NCBI GenBank assembly: GCA_950097015.1
Contig: CATNEN010000003.1
Span: forward strand, 1,488,001-1,552,000
Direction of reading: 5' to 3'
Source of the DNA: Macrostomum hystrix
Lineage: Eukaryota; Platyhelminthes; Macrostomidae
DNA length: 64,000 bases
Part shown: piece after piece, positions 1 through 15,000 of the stretch
How the letters are laid out: every line of letters begins with the position of its first letter
How positions within the stretch are numbered: the first letter of the stretch is position 1
Translations under genes and position numbers: made by a program
Notes under the pieces: model-generated
Seen by the model: only the letters and a program-made list of their open reading frames with translations
Databases searched by the model: none
Told to the model about the DNA's origin: nothing

Positions 1-3000
1 AACCTTCAGGGACTCAGATGGTAGGAGAGAATATTCAGGGACTCAGATGGTAGGAGAGAATATCCAGGGACTCAGATGGCAGGAGAGAATCTTCAGGGAC
101 TCAGATGGTAGGAGAATCTTCCGGGACTCAGATGGTAGGAGAGAATATTCAGGGACTCAGATGGTAGGAGAGAATATTCAGGGACTCAGATGGTAGGAGA
201 GAATATTCAGGGACTCAGATGGTAGGAGAGAATATTCAGGGACTCAGATGGTAGGAGAGAACCTTCAGGGACTCAGATGGTAGGAGAGAATATTCAGGGA
301 CTCAGATGGTAGGAGAGAATATTCAGGGACTCAGATGGTAGGAGAGAACCTTCAGGGACTCAGATGGTAGGAGAGAATATTCAGGGACTCAGATGGTAGG
401 AGAATCTTCCGGGACTCAGATGGTAGGAGAGAACCTTCAGGGACTCAGATGGTAGGAGAGAATATTCAGGGACTCAGATGGTAGGAGAATCTTCCGGGAC
501 CCAGATGGTAGGAGAATCTTCCGGGACTCAGATGGTAGGAGAGAATATTCAGGGACTCAGATGGTAGGAGAGAATATTCAGGGACTCAGATGGTAGGAGA
601 GAACCTTCAGGGACTCAGATGGTAGGAGAGAACCTTCAGGGACTCAAATGATAGGAGAGAACCTTCAGGGACTCAGATGGTAGGAGAGAATATTCAGGGA
701 CTCAGATGGTAGGAGAGAATATTCAGGGACTCAGATGGTAGGAGAGAATATTCAGGGACTCAGATGGTAGGAGAGAATATCCAGGGACTCAGATGGCAGG
801 AGAGAATCTTCAGGGACTCAGATGGTAGGAGAGAATATTCAGGGACTCAGATGGTAGGAGAATATTCAGGGACTCAGATGGTAGGAGAGAACCTTCAGGG
901 ACTCAGATGGTAGGAGAATCTTCCGGGACTCAGATAGTAGGAGAGAACCTTCAGGGACTCAGATGGTAGGAGAGAATATTCAGGGACTCAGATGGTAGGA
1001 GAATCTTCCGGGACTCAGATGGTAGGAGAATCTTCCGGGACTCAGATGGTAGGAGAGAATATTCAGGGACATAGATGGTAGGAGAGAATATTCAGGGACT
1101 CAGATGGTAGGAGAGAACCTTCAGGGACTCAAATGATAGGAGAGAACCTTCAGGGACTCAGATGGTAGGAGAGAATATTCAGGGACTCAGATGGTAGGAG
1201 AGAATCTTCAGGGACTCAGATGGCAGGAGAGAATCTTCAGGGACTCAGATGGTAGGAGAATATTCAGGGACTCAGATGGTAGGAGAATCTTCCGGGACTC
1301 AGATGGTAGGAGAGAATATTCAGGGACTCAGATGGTAGGAGAGAATATTCAGGGACTCAGATGGTAGGAGAGAATATCCAGGGACTCAGATAGTAGGAGA
1401 GAATCTTCAGGGACTCAGATGGTAGGAGAGAACCTTCAGGGACTCAGATGGTAGGAGAGAATATTCAGGGACTCAGATGGTAGGAGAGAATATTCAGGGA
1501 CTCAGATGGTAGGAGAGAATATCCAGGGACTCAGATGGCAGGAGAGAATCTTCAGGGACTCAGATGGTAGGAGAATCTTCCGGGACTCAGATGGTAGGAG
1601 AGAATATTCAGGGACTCAGATGGTAGGAGAGAATATTCAGGGACTCAGATGGTAGGAGAGAATATTCAGGGACTCAGATGGTAGGAGAATATTCAGGGAC
1701 TCAGATGGTAGGAGAATCTTCCGGGACTCAGATGGTAGGAGAGAACCTTCAGGGACTCAGATGGTAGGAGAGAATATTCAGGGACTCAGATGGTAGGAGA
1801 GAATATTCAGGGACTCAGATGGTAGGAGAGAATATCCAGGGACTCAGATGGCAGGAGAGAATCTTCAGGGACTCAGATGGTAGGAGAATCTTCCGGGACT
1901 CAGATGGTAGGAGAGAACCTTCAGGGACTCAGATGGTAGGAGAGAATATTCAGGGACTCAGATGGTAGGAGAGAATATTCAGGGACTCAGATGGTAGGAG
2001 AGAACCTTCAGGGACTCAGATGGTAGGAGAGAACCTTCAGGGACTCAAATGATAGGAGAGAACCTTCAGGGACTCAGATGGTAGGAGAGAATATTCAGGG
2101 ACTCAGATGGTAGGAGAGAATATTCAGGGACTCAGATGGTAGGAGAGAATATTCAGGGACTCAGATGGTAGGAGAGAATATCCAGGGACTCAGATGGCAG
2201 GAGAGAATCTTCAGGGACTCAGATGGTAGGAGAGAATATTCAGGGACTCAGATGGTAGGAGAATATTCAGGGACTCAGATGGTAGGAGAGAACCTTCAGG
2301 GACTCAGATGGTAGGAGAATCTTCCGGGACTCAGATAGTAGGAGAGAACCTTCAGGGACTCAGATGGTAGGAGAGAATATTCAGGGACTCAGATGGTAGG
2401 AGAATCTTCCGGGACTCAGATGGTAGGAGAATCTTCCGGGACTCAGATGGTAGGAGAGAATATTCAGGGACATAGATGGTAGGAGAGAATATTCAGGGAC
2501 TCAGATGGTAGGAGAGAACCTTCAGGGACTCAAATGATAGGAGAGAACCTTCAGGGACTCAGATGGTAGGAGAGAATATTCAGGGACTCAGATGGTAGGA
2601 GAGAATCTTCAGGGACTCAGATGGCAGGAGAGAATCTTCAGGGACTCAGATGGTAGGAGAATATTCAGGGACTCAGATGGTAGGAGAATCTTCCGGGACT
2701 CAGATGGTAGGAGAGAATATTCAGGGACTCAGATGGTAGGAGAGAATATTCAGGGACTCAGATGGTAGGAGAGAATATCCAGGGACTCAGATAGTAGGAG
2801 AGAATCTTCAGGGACTCAGATGGTAGGAGAGAACCTTCAGGGACTCAGATGGTAGGAGAGAATATTCAGGGACTCAGATGGTAGGAGAGAATATTCAGGG
2901 ACTCAGATGGTAGGAGAGAATATCCAGGGACTCAGATGGCAGGAGAGAATCTTCAGGGACTCAGATGGTAGGAGAATCTTCCGGGACTCAGATGGTAGGA

Positions 3001-6000
3001 GAGAATATTCAGGGACTCAGATGGTAGGAGAGAATATTCAGGGACTCAGATGGTAGGAGAGAATATTCAGGGACTCAGATGGTAGGAGAATATTCAGGGA
3101 CTCAGATGGTAGGAGAATCTTCCGGGACTCAGATGGTAGGAGAGAACCTTCAGGGACTCAGATGGTAGGAGAGAATATTCAGGGACTCAGATGGTAGGAG
3201 AGAATATTCAGGGACTCAGATGGTAGGAGAGAATATCCAGGGACTCAGATGGCAGGAGAGAATCTTCAGGGACTCAGATGGTAGGAGAATCTTCCGGGAC
3301 TCAGATGGTAGGAGAGAACCTTCAGGGACTCAGATGGTAGGAGAGAATATTCAGGGACTCAGATGGTAGGAGAGAACCTTCAGGGACTCAGATGGTAGGA
3401 GAGAATCTTCAGGGACTCAAATGATAGGAGAGAACCTTCAGGGACTCAGATGGTAGGAGAGAATATTCAGGGACTCAGATGGTAGGAGAGAATATTCAGG
3501 GACTCAGATGGTAGGAGAGAATATCCAGGGACTCAGATGGCAGGAGAGAATCTTCAGGGACTCAGATGGTAGGAGAATCTTCCGGGACTCAGATGGTAGG
3601 AGAGAATATTCAGGGACTCAGATGGTAGGAGAGAATATTCAGGGACTCAGATGGTAGGAGAGAATCTTCAGGGACTCAGATGGTAGGAGAATATTCAGGG
3701 GCTCAGATGGTAGGAGAATCTTCCGGGACTCAGATGGTAGGAGAGAATATTCAGGGACATAGATGGTAGGAGAGAATATCCAGGGACTCAGATGGTAGGA
3801 GAGAACCTTCAGGGACTCAGATGGTAGGAGAATCTTCCGGGACTCAGATGGTAGGAGAGAACCTTCAGGGACTCAGATGGTAGGAGAGAATATTCAGGGA
3901 CTCAGATGGTAGGAGAGAATATTCAGGGACTCAGATGGTAGGAGAGAATCTTCAGGGACTCAGATGGCAGGAGAGAATCTTCAGGGACTCATATGGTAGG
4001 AGAATCTTCCGGGACTCAGATGGTAGGAGAGAATATTCAGGGACTCAGATGGTAGGAGAGAATATGCAGGGACTCAGATGGTAGGAGATAATATTCAGGG
4101 ACTCAGATGGTAGGAGAGAACCTTCAGGGACTCAGATGGTAGGAGAGAATATTCAGGGACTCAGATGGTAGGAGAGAATATTCAGGGACTCACATGGTAG
4201 GAGAGAACCTTCAGGGACTCAGATGGTAGGAGAATCTTCCGGGACTCAGATGGTAGGAGAATCTTCCGGGACTCAGATGGTAGGAGAGAATATTCAGGGA
4301 CATAGATGGTAGGAGAGAATATTCAGGGACTCAGATGCTAGGAGAGAACCTTCAGGGACTCAAATGATAGGAGAGAACCTTCAGGGACTCAGATGGTAGG
4401 AGAGAATATTCAGGGACTCAGATGGTAGGAGAGAATCTTCAGGGACTCAAATGATAGGAGAGAACCTTCAGGGACTCAGATGGTAGGAGAGAATCTTCAG
4501 GGACTCAAATGATAGGAGAGAACCTTCAGGGACTCAGATGGTAGGAGAGAATATTCAGGGACTCAGATGGTAGGAGAGAATATTCAGGGACTCAGATGGT
4601 AGGAGAGAATATCCAGGGACTCAGATGGCAGGAGAGAATCTTCAGGGACTCAGATGGTAGGAGAATCTTCCGGGACTCAGATGGTAGGAGAGAATATTCA
4701 GGGACTCAGATGGTAGGAGAGAACCTTCAGGGACTCAGATGGTAGGAGAGAATCTTCAGGGACTCAAATGATAGGAGAGAACCTTCAGGGACTCAGATGG
4801 TAGGAGAGAATATTCAGGGACTCAGATGGTAGGAGAGAATATTCAGGGACTCAGATGGTAGGAGAGAATATCCAGGGACTCAGATGGCAGGAGAGAATCT
4901 TCAGGGACTCAGATGGTAGGAGAATCTTCCGGGACTCAGATGGTAGGAGAGAATATTCAGGGACTCAGATGGTAGGAGAGAACCTTCAGGGACTCAGATG
5001 GCAGGAGAGAATCTTCAGGGACTCAGATGGTAGGAGAATCTTCCGGGACTCAGATGGTAGGAGAGAATATTCAGGGACTCAGATGGTAGGAGAGAATATT
5101 CAGGGACTCAGATGGTAGGAGAGAATATTCAGGGACTCAGATGGTAGGAGAGAATATTCAGGGACTCAGATGGTAGGAGAGAACCTTCAGGGACTCAGAT
5201 GGTAGGAGAGAATATTCAGGGACTCAGATGGTAGGAGAGAATATTCAGGGACTCAGATGGTAGGAGAGAACCTTCAGGGACTCAGATGGTAGGAGAGAAT
5301 ATTCAGGGACTCAGATGGTAGGAGAATCTTCCGGGACTCAGATGGTAGGAGAGAACCTTCAGGGACTCAGATGGTAGGAGAGAATATTCAGGGACTCAGA
5401 TGGTAGGAGAATCTTCCGGGACCCAGATGGTAGGAGAATCTTCCGGGACTCAGATGGTAGGAGAGAATATTCAGGGACTCAGATGGTAGGAGAGAATATT
5501 CAGGGACTCAGATGGTAGGAGAGAACCTTCAGGGACTCAGATGGTAGGAGAGAACCTTCAGGGACTCAAATGATAGGAGAGAACCTTCAGGGACTCAGAT
5601 GGTAGGAGAGAATATTCAGGGACTCAGATGGTAGGAGAGAATATTCAGGGACTCAGATGGTAGGAGAGAATATTCAGGGACTCAGATGGTAGGAGAGAAT
5701 ATCCAGGGACTCAGATGGCAGGAGAGAATCTTCAGGGACTCAGATGGTAGGAGAATCTTCCGGGACTCAGATGGTAGGAGAGAATATTCAGGGACTCAGA
5801 TGGTAGGAGAGAATATTCAGGGACTCAGATGGTAGGAGAGAATCTTCAGGGACTCAGATGGTAGGAGAATATTCAGGGACTCAGATGGTAGGAGAATCTT
5901 CCGGGACTCAGATGGTAGGAGAGAATATTCAGGGACATAGATGGTAGGAGAGAATATCCAGGGACTCAGATGGTAGGAGAGAACCTTCAGGGACTCAGAT

Positions 6001-9000
6001 GGTAGGAGAATCTTCCGGGACTCAGATGGAAGGAGAGAACCTTCAGGGACTCAGATGGTAGGAGAGAATATTCAGGGACTCAGATGGTAGGAGAGAATAT
6101 TCAGGGACTCAGATGGTAGGAGAGAATATCCAGGGACTCAGATGGCAGGAGAGAATCTTCAGGGACTCAGATGGTAGGAGAATCTTCCGGGACTCAGATG
6201 GTAGGAGAGAATATTCAGGGACTCAGATGGTAGGAGAGAATATTCAGGGACTCAGATGGTAGGAGAGAATATTCAGGGACTCAGATGGTAGGAGAGAACC
6301 TTCAGGGACTCAGATGGTAGGAGAGAATATTCAGGGACTCAGATGGTAGGAGAGAATATTCAGGGACTCAGATGGTAGGAGAGAACCTTCAGGGACTCAG
6401 ATGGTAGGAGAATCTTCCGGGACTCAGATGGTAGGAGAGAACCTTCAGGGACTCAGATGGTAGGAGAGAATATTCAGGGACTCAGATGGTAGGAGAATCT
6501 TCCGGGACTCAGATGGTAGGAGAGAATATTCAGGGACATAGATGGTAGGAGAGAATATTCAGGGACTCAGATGGTAGGAGAGAACCTTCAGGGACTCAAA
6601 TGATAGGAGAGAACCTTCAGGGACTCAGATGGTAGGAGAGAATATTCAGGGACTCAGATGGTAGGAGAGAATCTTCAGGGACTCAGATGGCAGGAGAGAA
6701 TCTTCAGGGACTCAGATGGTAGGAGAATATTCAGGGACTCAGATGGTAGGAGAATCTTCCGGGACTCAGATGGTAGGAGAGAATATTCAGGGACTCAGAT
6801 GGTAGGAGAGAATATTCAGGGACTCAGATGGTAGGAGAGAATATCCAGGGACTCAGATAGTAGGAGAGAATCTTCAGGGACTCAGATGGTAGGAGAGAAC
6901 CTTCAGGGACTCAGATGGTAGGAGAGAATATTCAGGGACTCAGATGGTAGGAGAGAATATTCAGGGACTCAGATGGTAGGAGAGAATATCCAGGGACTCA
7001 GATGGCAGGAGAGAATCTTCAGGGACTCAGATGGTAGGAGAATCTTCCGGGACTCAGATGGTAGGAGAGAATATTCAGGGACTCAGATGGTAGGAGAGAA
7101 TATTCAGGGACTCAGATGGTAGGAGAGAATATTCAGGGACTCAGATGGTAGGAGAGAATATTCAGGGACTCAGATGGTAGGAGAATATTCAGGGACTCAG
7201 ATGGTAGGAGAATCTTCCGGGACTCAGATGGTAGGAGAGAACCTTCAGGGACTCAGATGGTAGGAGAGAATATTCAGGGACTCAGATGGTAGGAGAGAAT
7301 ATTCAGGGACTCAGATGGTAGGAGAGAACCTTCAGGGACTCAGATGGTAGGAGAATCTTCCGGGACTCAGATGGTAGGAGAGAACCTTCAGGGACTCAGA
7401 TGGTAGGAGAGAATATTCAGGGACTCAGATGGTAGGAGAATCTTCAGGGACTCAGATGGTAGGAGAATCTTCCGGGACTCAGATGGTAGGAGAGAATATT
7501 CAGGGACATAGATGGTAGGAGAGAATATTCAGGGACTCAGATGGTAGGAGAGAACCTTCAGGGACTCAAATGATAGGAGAGAACCTTCAGGGACTCAGAT
7601 GGTAGGAGAGAATATTCAGGGACTCAGATGGTAGGAGAGAATCTTCAGGGACTCAGATGGCAGGAGAGAATCTTCAGGGACTCAGATGGTAGGAGAATAT
7701 TCAGGGACTCAGATGGTAGGAGAATCTTCCGGGACTCAGATGGTAGGAGAGAATATTCAGGGACTCAGATGGTAGGAGAGAATATTCAGGGACTCAGATG
7801 GTAGGAGAGAATATCCAGGGACTCAGATAGTAGGAGAGAATCTTCAGGGACTCAGATGGTAGGAGAGAACCTTCAGGGACTCAGATGTTAGGAGAGAATC
7901 TTCAGGGACTCAGATGGTAGGAGAGAATATTCAGGGACTCAGATGGTAGGAGAGAATATCCAGGGACTCAGATGGCAGGAGAGAATCTTCAGGGACTCAG
8001 ATGGTAGGAGAATCTTCCGGGACTCAGATGGTAGGAGAGAATATTCAGGGACTCAGATGGTAGGAGAGAATATTCAGGGACTCAGATGGTAGGAGAGAAT
8101 ATTCAGGGACTCAGATGGTAGGAGAATATTCAGGTACTCAGATGGTAGGAGAATCTTCCGGGACTCAGATGGTAGGAGAGAACCTTCAGGGACTCAGATG
8201 GTAGGAGAGAATATTCAGGGACTCAGATGGTAGGAGAGAATATTCAGGGACTCAGATGGTAGGAGAGAATATCCAGGGACTCAGATGGCAGGAGAGAATC
8301 TTCAGGGACTCAGATGGTAGGAGAATCTTCCGGGACTCAGATGGTAGGAGAGAATATTCAGGGACTAAGATGGTAGGAGAGAATATTCAGGGACTCAGAT
8401 GGTAGGAGAGAACCTTCAGGGACTCAGATGGTAGGAGAGAATCTTCAGGGACTCAAATGATAGGAGAGAACCTTCAGGGACTCAGATGGTAGGAGAGAAC
8501 CTTCAGGGACTCAGATGGTAGGAGAGAATATTCAGGGACTCAGATGGTAGGAGAGAATATCCAGGGACTCAGATGGCAGGAGAGAATCTTCAGGGACTCA
8601 GATGGTAGGAGAATCTTCCGGGACTCAGATGGTAGGAGAGAATATTCAGGGACTCAGATGGTAGGAGAGAATATTCAGGGACTCAGATGGTAGGAGAGAA
8701 TCTTCAGGGACTCAGATGGTAGGAGAATATTCAGGGGCTCAGATGGTAGGAGAATCTTCCGGGACTCAGATGGTAGGAGAGAATATTCAGGGACATAGAT
8801 GGTAGGAGAGAATATCCAGGGACTCAGATGGTAGGAGAGAACCTTCAGGGACTCAGATGGTAGGAGAATCTTCCGGGACTCAGATGGTAGGAGAGAACCT
8901 TCAGGGACTCAGATGGTAGGAGAGAATATTCAGGGACTCAGATGGTAGGAGAGAATATTCAGGGACTCAGATGGTAGGAGAGAATATCCAGGGACTCAGA

Positions 9001-12000
9001 TGGCAGGAGAGAATCTTCAGGGACTCATATGGTAGGAGAATCTTCCGGGACTCAGATGGTAGGAGAGAATATTCAGGGACTCAGATGGTAGGAGAGAATA
9101 TTCAGGGACTCAAATGATAGGAGAGAACCTTCAGGGACTCAGATGGTAGGAGAGAATCTTCAGGGACTCAAATGATAGGAGAGAACCTTCAGGGACTCAG
9201 ATGGTAGGAGAGAATATTCAGGGACTCAGATGGTAGGAGAGAATATTCAGGGACTCAGATGGTAGGAGAGAATATCCAGGGACTCAGATGGCAGGAGAGA
9301 ATCTTCAGGGACTCAGATGGTAGGAGAATCTTCCGGGACTCAGATGGTAGGAGAGAATATTCAGGGACTCAGATGGTAGGAGAGAACCTTCAGGGACTCA
9401 GATGGTAGGAGAGAATCTTCAGGGACTCAAATGATAGGAGAGAACCTTCAGGGACTCAGATGGTAGGAGAGAATATTCAGGGACTCAGATGGTAGGAGAG
9501 AATATTCAGGGACTCAGATGGTAGGAGAGAATATCCAGGGACTCAGATGGCAGGAGAGAATCTTCAGGGACTCAGATGGTAGGAGAATCTTCCGGGACTC
9601 AGATGGTAGGAGAGAATATTCAGGGACTCAGATGGTAGGAGAGAATATTCAGGGACTCAGATGGTAGGAGAGAACCTTCAGGGACTCAGATGGTAGGAGA
9701 ATCTTCCGGGACTCAGATAGTAGGAGAGAACCTTCAGGGACTCAGATGGTAGGAGAGAATATTCAGGGACTCAGATGGTAGGAGAATCTTCCGGGACTCA
9801 GATGGTAGGAGAATCTTCCGGGACTCAGATGGTAGGAGAGAATATTCAGGGACATAGATGGTAGGAGAGAATATTCAGGGACTCAGATGGTAGGAGAGAA
9901 TATTCAGGGACTCAGATGGTAGGAGAGAATATCCAGGGACTCAGATGGCAGGAGAGAATCTTCAGGGACTCAGATGGTAGGAGAATCTTCCGGGACTCAG
10001 ATGGTAGGAGAGAATATTCAGGGACTCAGATGGTAGGAGAGAACCTTCAGGGACTCAGATGGTAGGAGAGAATCTTCAGGGACTCAAATGATAGGAGAGA
10101 ACCTTCAGGGACTCAGATGGTAGGAGAGAATATTCAGGGACTCAGATGGTAGGAGAGAATATTCAGGGACTCAGATGGTAGGAGAGAATATCCAGGGACT
10201 CAGATGGCAGGAGAGAATCTTCAGGGACTCAGATGGTAGGAGAATATTCAGGGACTCAGATGGTAGGAGAATCTTCCGGGACTCAGATGGTAGGAGAGAA
10301 TATTCAGGGACTCAGATGGTAGGAGAGAATATTCAGGGACTCAGATGGTAGGAGAGAATATCCAGGGACTCAGATAGTAGGAGAGAATCTTCAGGGACTC
10401 AGATGGTAGGAGAGAACCTTCAGGGACTCAGATGGTAGGAGAGAATATTCAGGGACTCAGATGGTAGGAGAGAATATTCAGGGACTCAGATGGTAGGAGA
10501 GAATATCCAGGGACTCAGATGGCAGGAGAGAATCTTCAGGGACTCAGATGGTAGGAGAATCTTCCGGGACTCAGATGGTAGGAGAGAATATTCAGGGACT
10601 CAGATGGTAGGAGAGAATATTCAGGGACTCAGATGGTAGGAGAGAATATTCAGGGACTCAGATGGTAGGAGAATATTCAGGGACTCAGATGGTAGGAGAA
10701 TCTTCCGGGACTCAGATGGTAGGAGAGAACCTTCAGGGACTCAGATGGTAGGAGAGAATATTCAGGGACTCAGATGGTAGGAGAGAATATTCAGGGACTC
10801 AGATGGTAGGAGAGAATATCCAGGGACTCAGATGGCAGGAGAGAATCTTCAGGGACTCAGATGGTAGGAGAATCTTCCGGGACTCAGATGGTAGGAGAGA
10901 ATATTCAGGGACTAAGATGGTAGGAGAGAATATTCAGGGACTCAGATGGTAGGAGAGAACCTTCAGGGACTCAGATGGTAGGAGAGAATCTTCAGGGACT
11001 CAAATGATAGGAGAGAACCTTCAGGGACTCAGATGGTAGGAGAGAATATTCAGGGACTCAGATGGTAGGAGAGAATATTCAGGGACTCAGATGGTAGGAG
11101 AGAATATCCAGGGACTCAGATGGCAGGAGAGAATCTTCAGGGACTCAGATGGTAGGAGAATCTTCCGGGACTCAGATGGTAGGAGAGAATATTCAGGGAC
11201 TCAGATGGTAGGAGAGAATATTCAGGGACTCAGATGGTAGGAGAGAATATCCAGGGACTCAGATGGCAGGAGAGAATCTTCAGGGACTCATATGGTAGGA
11301 GAATCTTCCGGGACTCAGATGGTAGGAGAGAATATTCAGGGACTCAGATGGTAGGAGAGAATATCCAGGGACTCAGATAGTAGGAGAGAATCTTCAGGGA
11401 CTCAGATGGTAGGAGAGAACCTTCAGGGACTCAGATGTTAGGAGAGAATCTTCAGGGACTCAGATGGTAGGAGAGAATATTCAGGGACTCAGATGGTAGG
11501 AGAGAATATCCAGGGACTCAGATGGCAGGAGAGAATCTTCAGGGACTCAGATGGTAGGAGAATCTTCCGGGACTCAGATGGTAGGAGAGAATATTCAGGG
11601 ACTCAGATGGTAGGAGAGAATATTCAGGGACTCAGATGGTAGGAGAGAATATTCAGGGACTCAGATGGTAGGAGAATATTCAGGTACTCAGATGGTAGGA
11701 GAATCTTCCGGGACTCAGATGGTAGGAGAGAACCTTCAGGGACTCAGATGGTAGGAGAGAATATTCAGGGACTCAGATGGTAGGAGAGAATATTCAGGGA
11801 CTCAGATGGTAGGAGAGAATATCCAGGGACTCAGATGGCAGGAGAGAATCTTCAGGGACTCAGATGGTAGGAGAATCTTCCGGGACTCAGATGGTAGGAG
11901 AGAATATTCAGGGACTAAGATGGTAGGAGAGAATATTCAGGGACTCAGATGGTAGGAGAGAACCTTCAGGGACTCAGATGGTAGGAGAGAATCTTCAGGG

Positions 12001-15000
12001 ACTCAAATGATAGGAGAGAACCTTCAGGGACTCAGATGGTAGGAGAGAACCTTCAGGGACTCAGATGGTAGGAGAGAATATTCAGGGACTCAGATGGTAG
12101 GAGAGAATATCCAGGGACTCAGATGGCAGGAGAGAATCTTCAGGGACTCAGATGGTAGGAGAATCTTCCGGGACTCAGATGGTAGGAGAGAATATTCAGG
12201 GACTCAGATGGTAGGAGAGAATATTCAGGGACTCAGATGGTAGGAGAGAATCTTCAGGGACTCAGATGGTAGGAGAATATTCAGGGGCTCAGATGGTAGG
12301 AGAATCTTCCGGGACTCAGATGGTAGGAGAGAATATTCAGGGACATAGATGGTAGGAGAGAATATCCAGGGACTCAGATGGTAGGAGAGAACCTTCAGGG
12401 ACTCAGATGGTAGGAGAATCTTCCGGGACTCAGATGGTAGGAGAGAACCTTCAGGGACTCAGATGGTAGGAGAGAATATTCAGGGACTCAGATGGTAGGA
12501 GAGAATATTCAGGGACTCAGATGGTAGGAGAGAATATCCAGGGACTCAGATGGCAGGAGAGAATCTTCAGGGACTCAGATGGTAGGAGAATCTTCCGGGA
12601 CTCAGATGGTAGGAGAGAATATTCAGGGACTAAGATGGTAGGAGAGAATATTCAGGGACTCAGATGGTAGGAGAGAACCTTCAGGGACTCAGATGGTAGG
12701 AGAGAATCTTCAGGGACTCAAATGATAGGAGAGAACCTTCAGGGACTCAGATGGTAGGAGAGAATATTCAGGGACTCAGATGGTAGGAGAGAATATTCAG
12801 GGACTCAGATGGTAGGAGAGAATATCCAGGGACTCAGATGGCAGGAGAGAATCTTCAGGGACTCAGATGGTAGGAGAATCTTCCGGGACTCAGATGGTAG
12901 GAGAGAATATTCAGGGACTCAGATGGTAGGAGAGAATATTCAGGGACTCAGATGGTAGGAGAGAATATCCAGGGACTCAGATGGCAGGAGAGAATCTTCA
13001 GGGACTCATATGGTAGGAGAATCTTCCGGGACTCAGATGGTAGGAGAGAATATTCAGGGACTCAGATGGTAGGAGAGAATATCCAGGGACTCAGATAGTA
13101 GGAGAGAATCTTCAGGGACTCAGATGGTAGGAGAGAACCTTCAGGGACTCAGATGTTAGGAGAGAATCTTCAGGGACTCAGATGGTAGGAGAGAATATTC
13201 AGGGACTCAGATGGTAGGAGAGAATCTTCAGGGACTCAGATGGTAGGAGAATATTCAGGGGCTCAGATGGTAGGAGAATCTTCCGGGACTCAGATGGTAG
13301 GAGAGAATCTTCAGGGACTCAGATGGTAGGAGAATATTCAGGGGCTCAGATGGTAGGAGAATCTTCCGGGACTCAGATGGTAGGAGAGAATATTCAGGGA
13401 CATAGATGGTAGGAGAGAATATCCAGGGACTCAGATGGTAGGAGAGAACCTTCAGGGACTCAGATGGTAGGAGAATCTTCCGGGACTCAGATGGTAGGAG
13501 AGAACCTTCAGGGACTCAGATGGTAGGAGAGAATATTCAGGGACTCAGATGGTAGGAGAGAATATTCAGGGACTCAGATGGTAGGAGAGAATATCCAGGG
13601 ACTCAGATGGCAGGAGAGAATCTTCAGGGACTCATATGGTAGGAGAGAACCTTCAGGGACTCAGATGGTAGGAGATAATATTCAGGGACTCAGATGGTAG
13701 GAGAGAACCTTCAGGGACTCAGATGGTAGGAGAGAATATTCAGGGACTCAGATGGTAGGAGAGAATATTCAGGGACTCAGATGGTAGGAGAGAACCTTCA
13801 GGGACTCAGATGGTAGGAGAATCTTCCGGGACTCAGATGGTAGGAGAATCTTCCGGGACTCAGATGGTAGGAGAGAATATTCAGGGACATAGATGGTAGG
13901 AGAGAATATTCAGGGACTCAAGATGCTAGGAGAGAACCTTCAGGGACTCAAATGATAGGAGAGAACCTTCAGGGACTCAGATGGTAGGAGAGAATATTCA
14001 GGGACTCAGATGGTAGGAGAGAATCTTCAGGGACTCAAATGATAGGAGAGAACCTTCAGGGACTCAGATGGTAGGAGAGAATCTTCAGGGACTCAAATGA
14101 TAGGAGAGAACCTTCAGGGACTCAGATGGTAGGAGAGAATATTCAGGGACTCAGATGGTAGGAGAGAATATTCAGGGACTCAGATGGTAGGAGAGAATAT
14201 CCAGGGACTCAGATGGCAGGAGAGAATCTTCAGGGACTCAGATGGTAGGAGAATCTTCCGGGACTCAGATGGTAGGAGAGAATATTCAGGGACTCAGATG
14301 GTAGGAGAGAACCTTCAGGGACTCAGATGGTAGGAGAGAATCTTCAGGGACTCAAATGATAGGAGAGAACCTTCAGGGACTCAGATGGTAGGAGAGAATA
14401 TTCAGGGACTCAGATGGTAGGAGAGAATATTCAGGGACTCAGATGGTAGGAGAGAATATCCAGGGACTCAGATGGCAGGAGAGAATCTTCAGGGACTCAG
14501 ATGGTAGGAGAATCTTCCGGGACTCAGATGGTAGGAGAGAATATTCAGGGACTCAGATGGTAGGAGAGAATATTCAGGGACTCAGATGGTAGGAGAGAAC
14601 CTTCAGGGACTCAGATGGTAGGAGAATCTTCCGGGACTCAGATAGTAGGAGAGAACCTTCAGGGACTCAGATGGTAGGAGAGAATATTCAGGGACTCAGA
14701 TGGTAGGAGAATCTTCCGGGACTCAGATGGTAGGAGAATCTTCCGGGACTCAGATGGTAGGAGAGAATATTCAGGGACATAGATGGTAGGAGAGAATATT
14801 CAGGGACTCAGATGGTAGGAGAGAATATTCAGGGACTCAGATGGTAGGAGAGAATATCCAGGGACTCAGATGGCAGGAGAGAATCTTCAGGGACTCAGAT
14901 GGTAGGAGAATCTTCCGGGACTCAGATGGTAGGAGAGAATATTCAGGGACTCAGATGGTAGGAGAGAACCTTCAGGGACTCAGATGGTAGGAGAGAATCT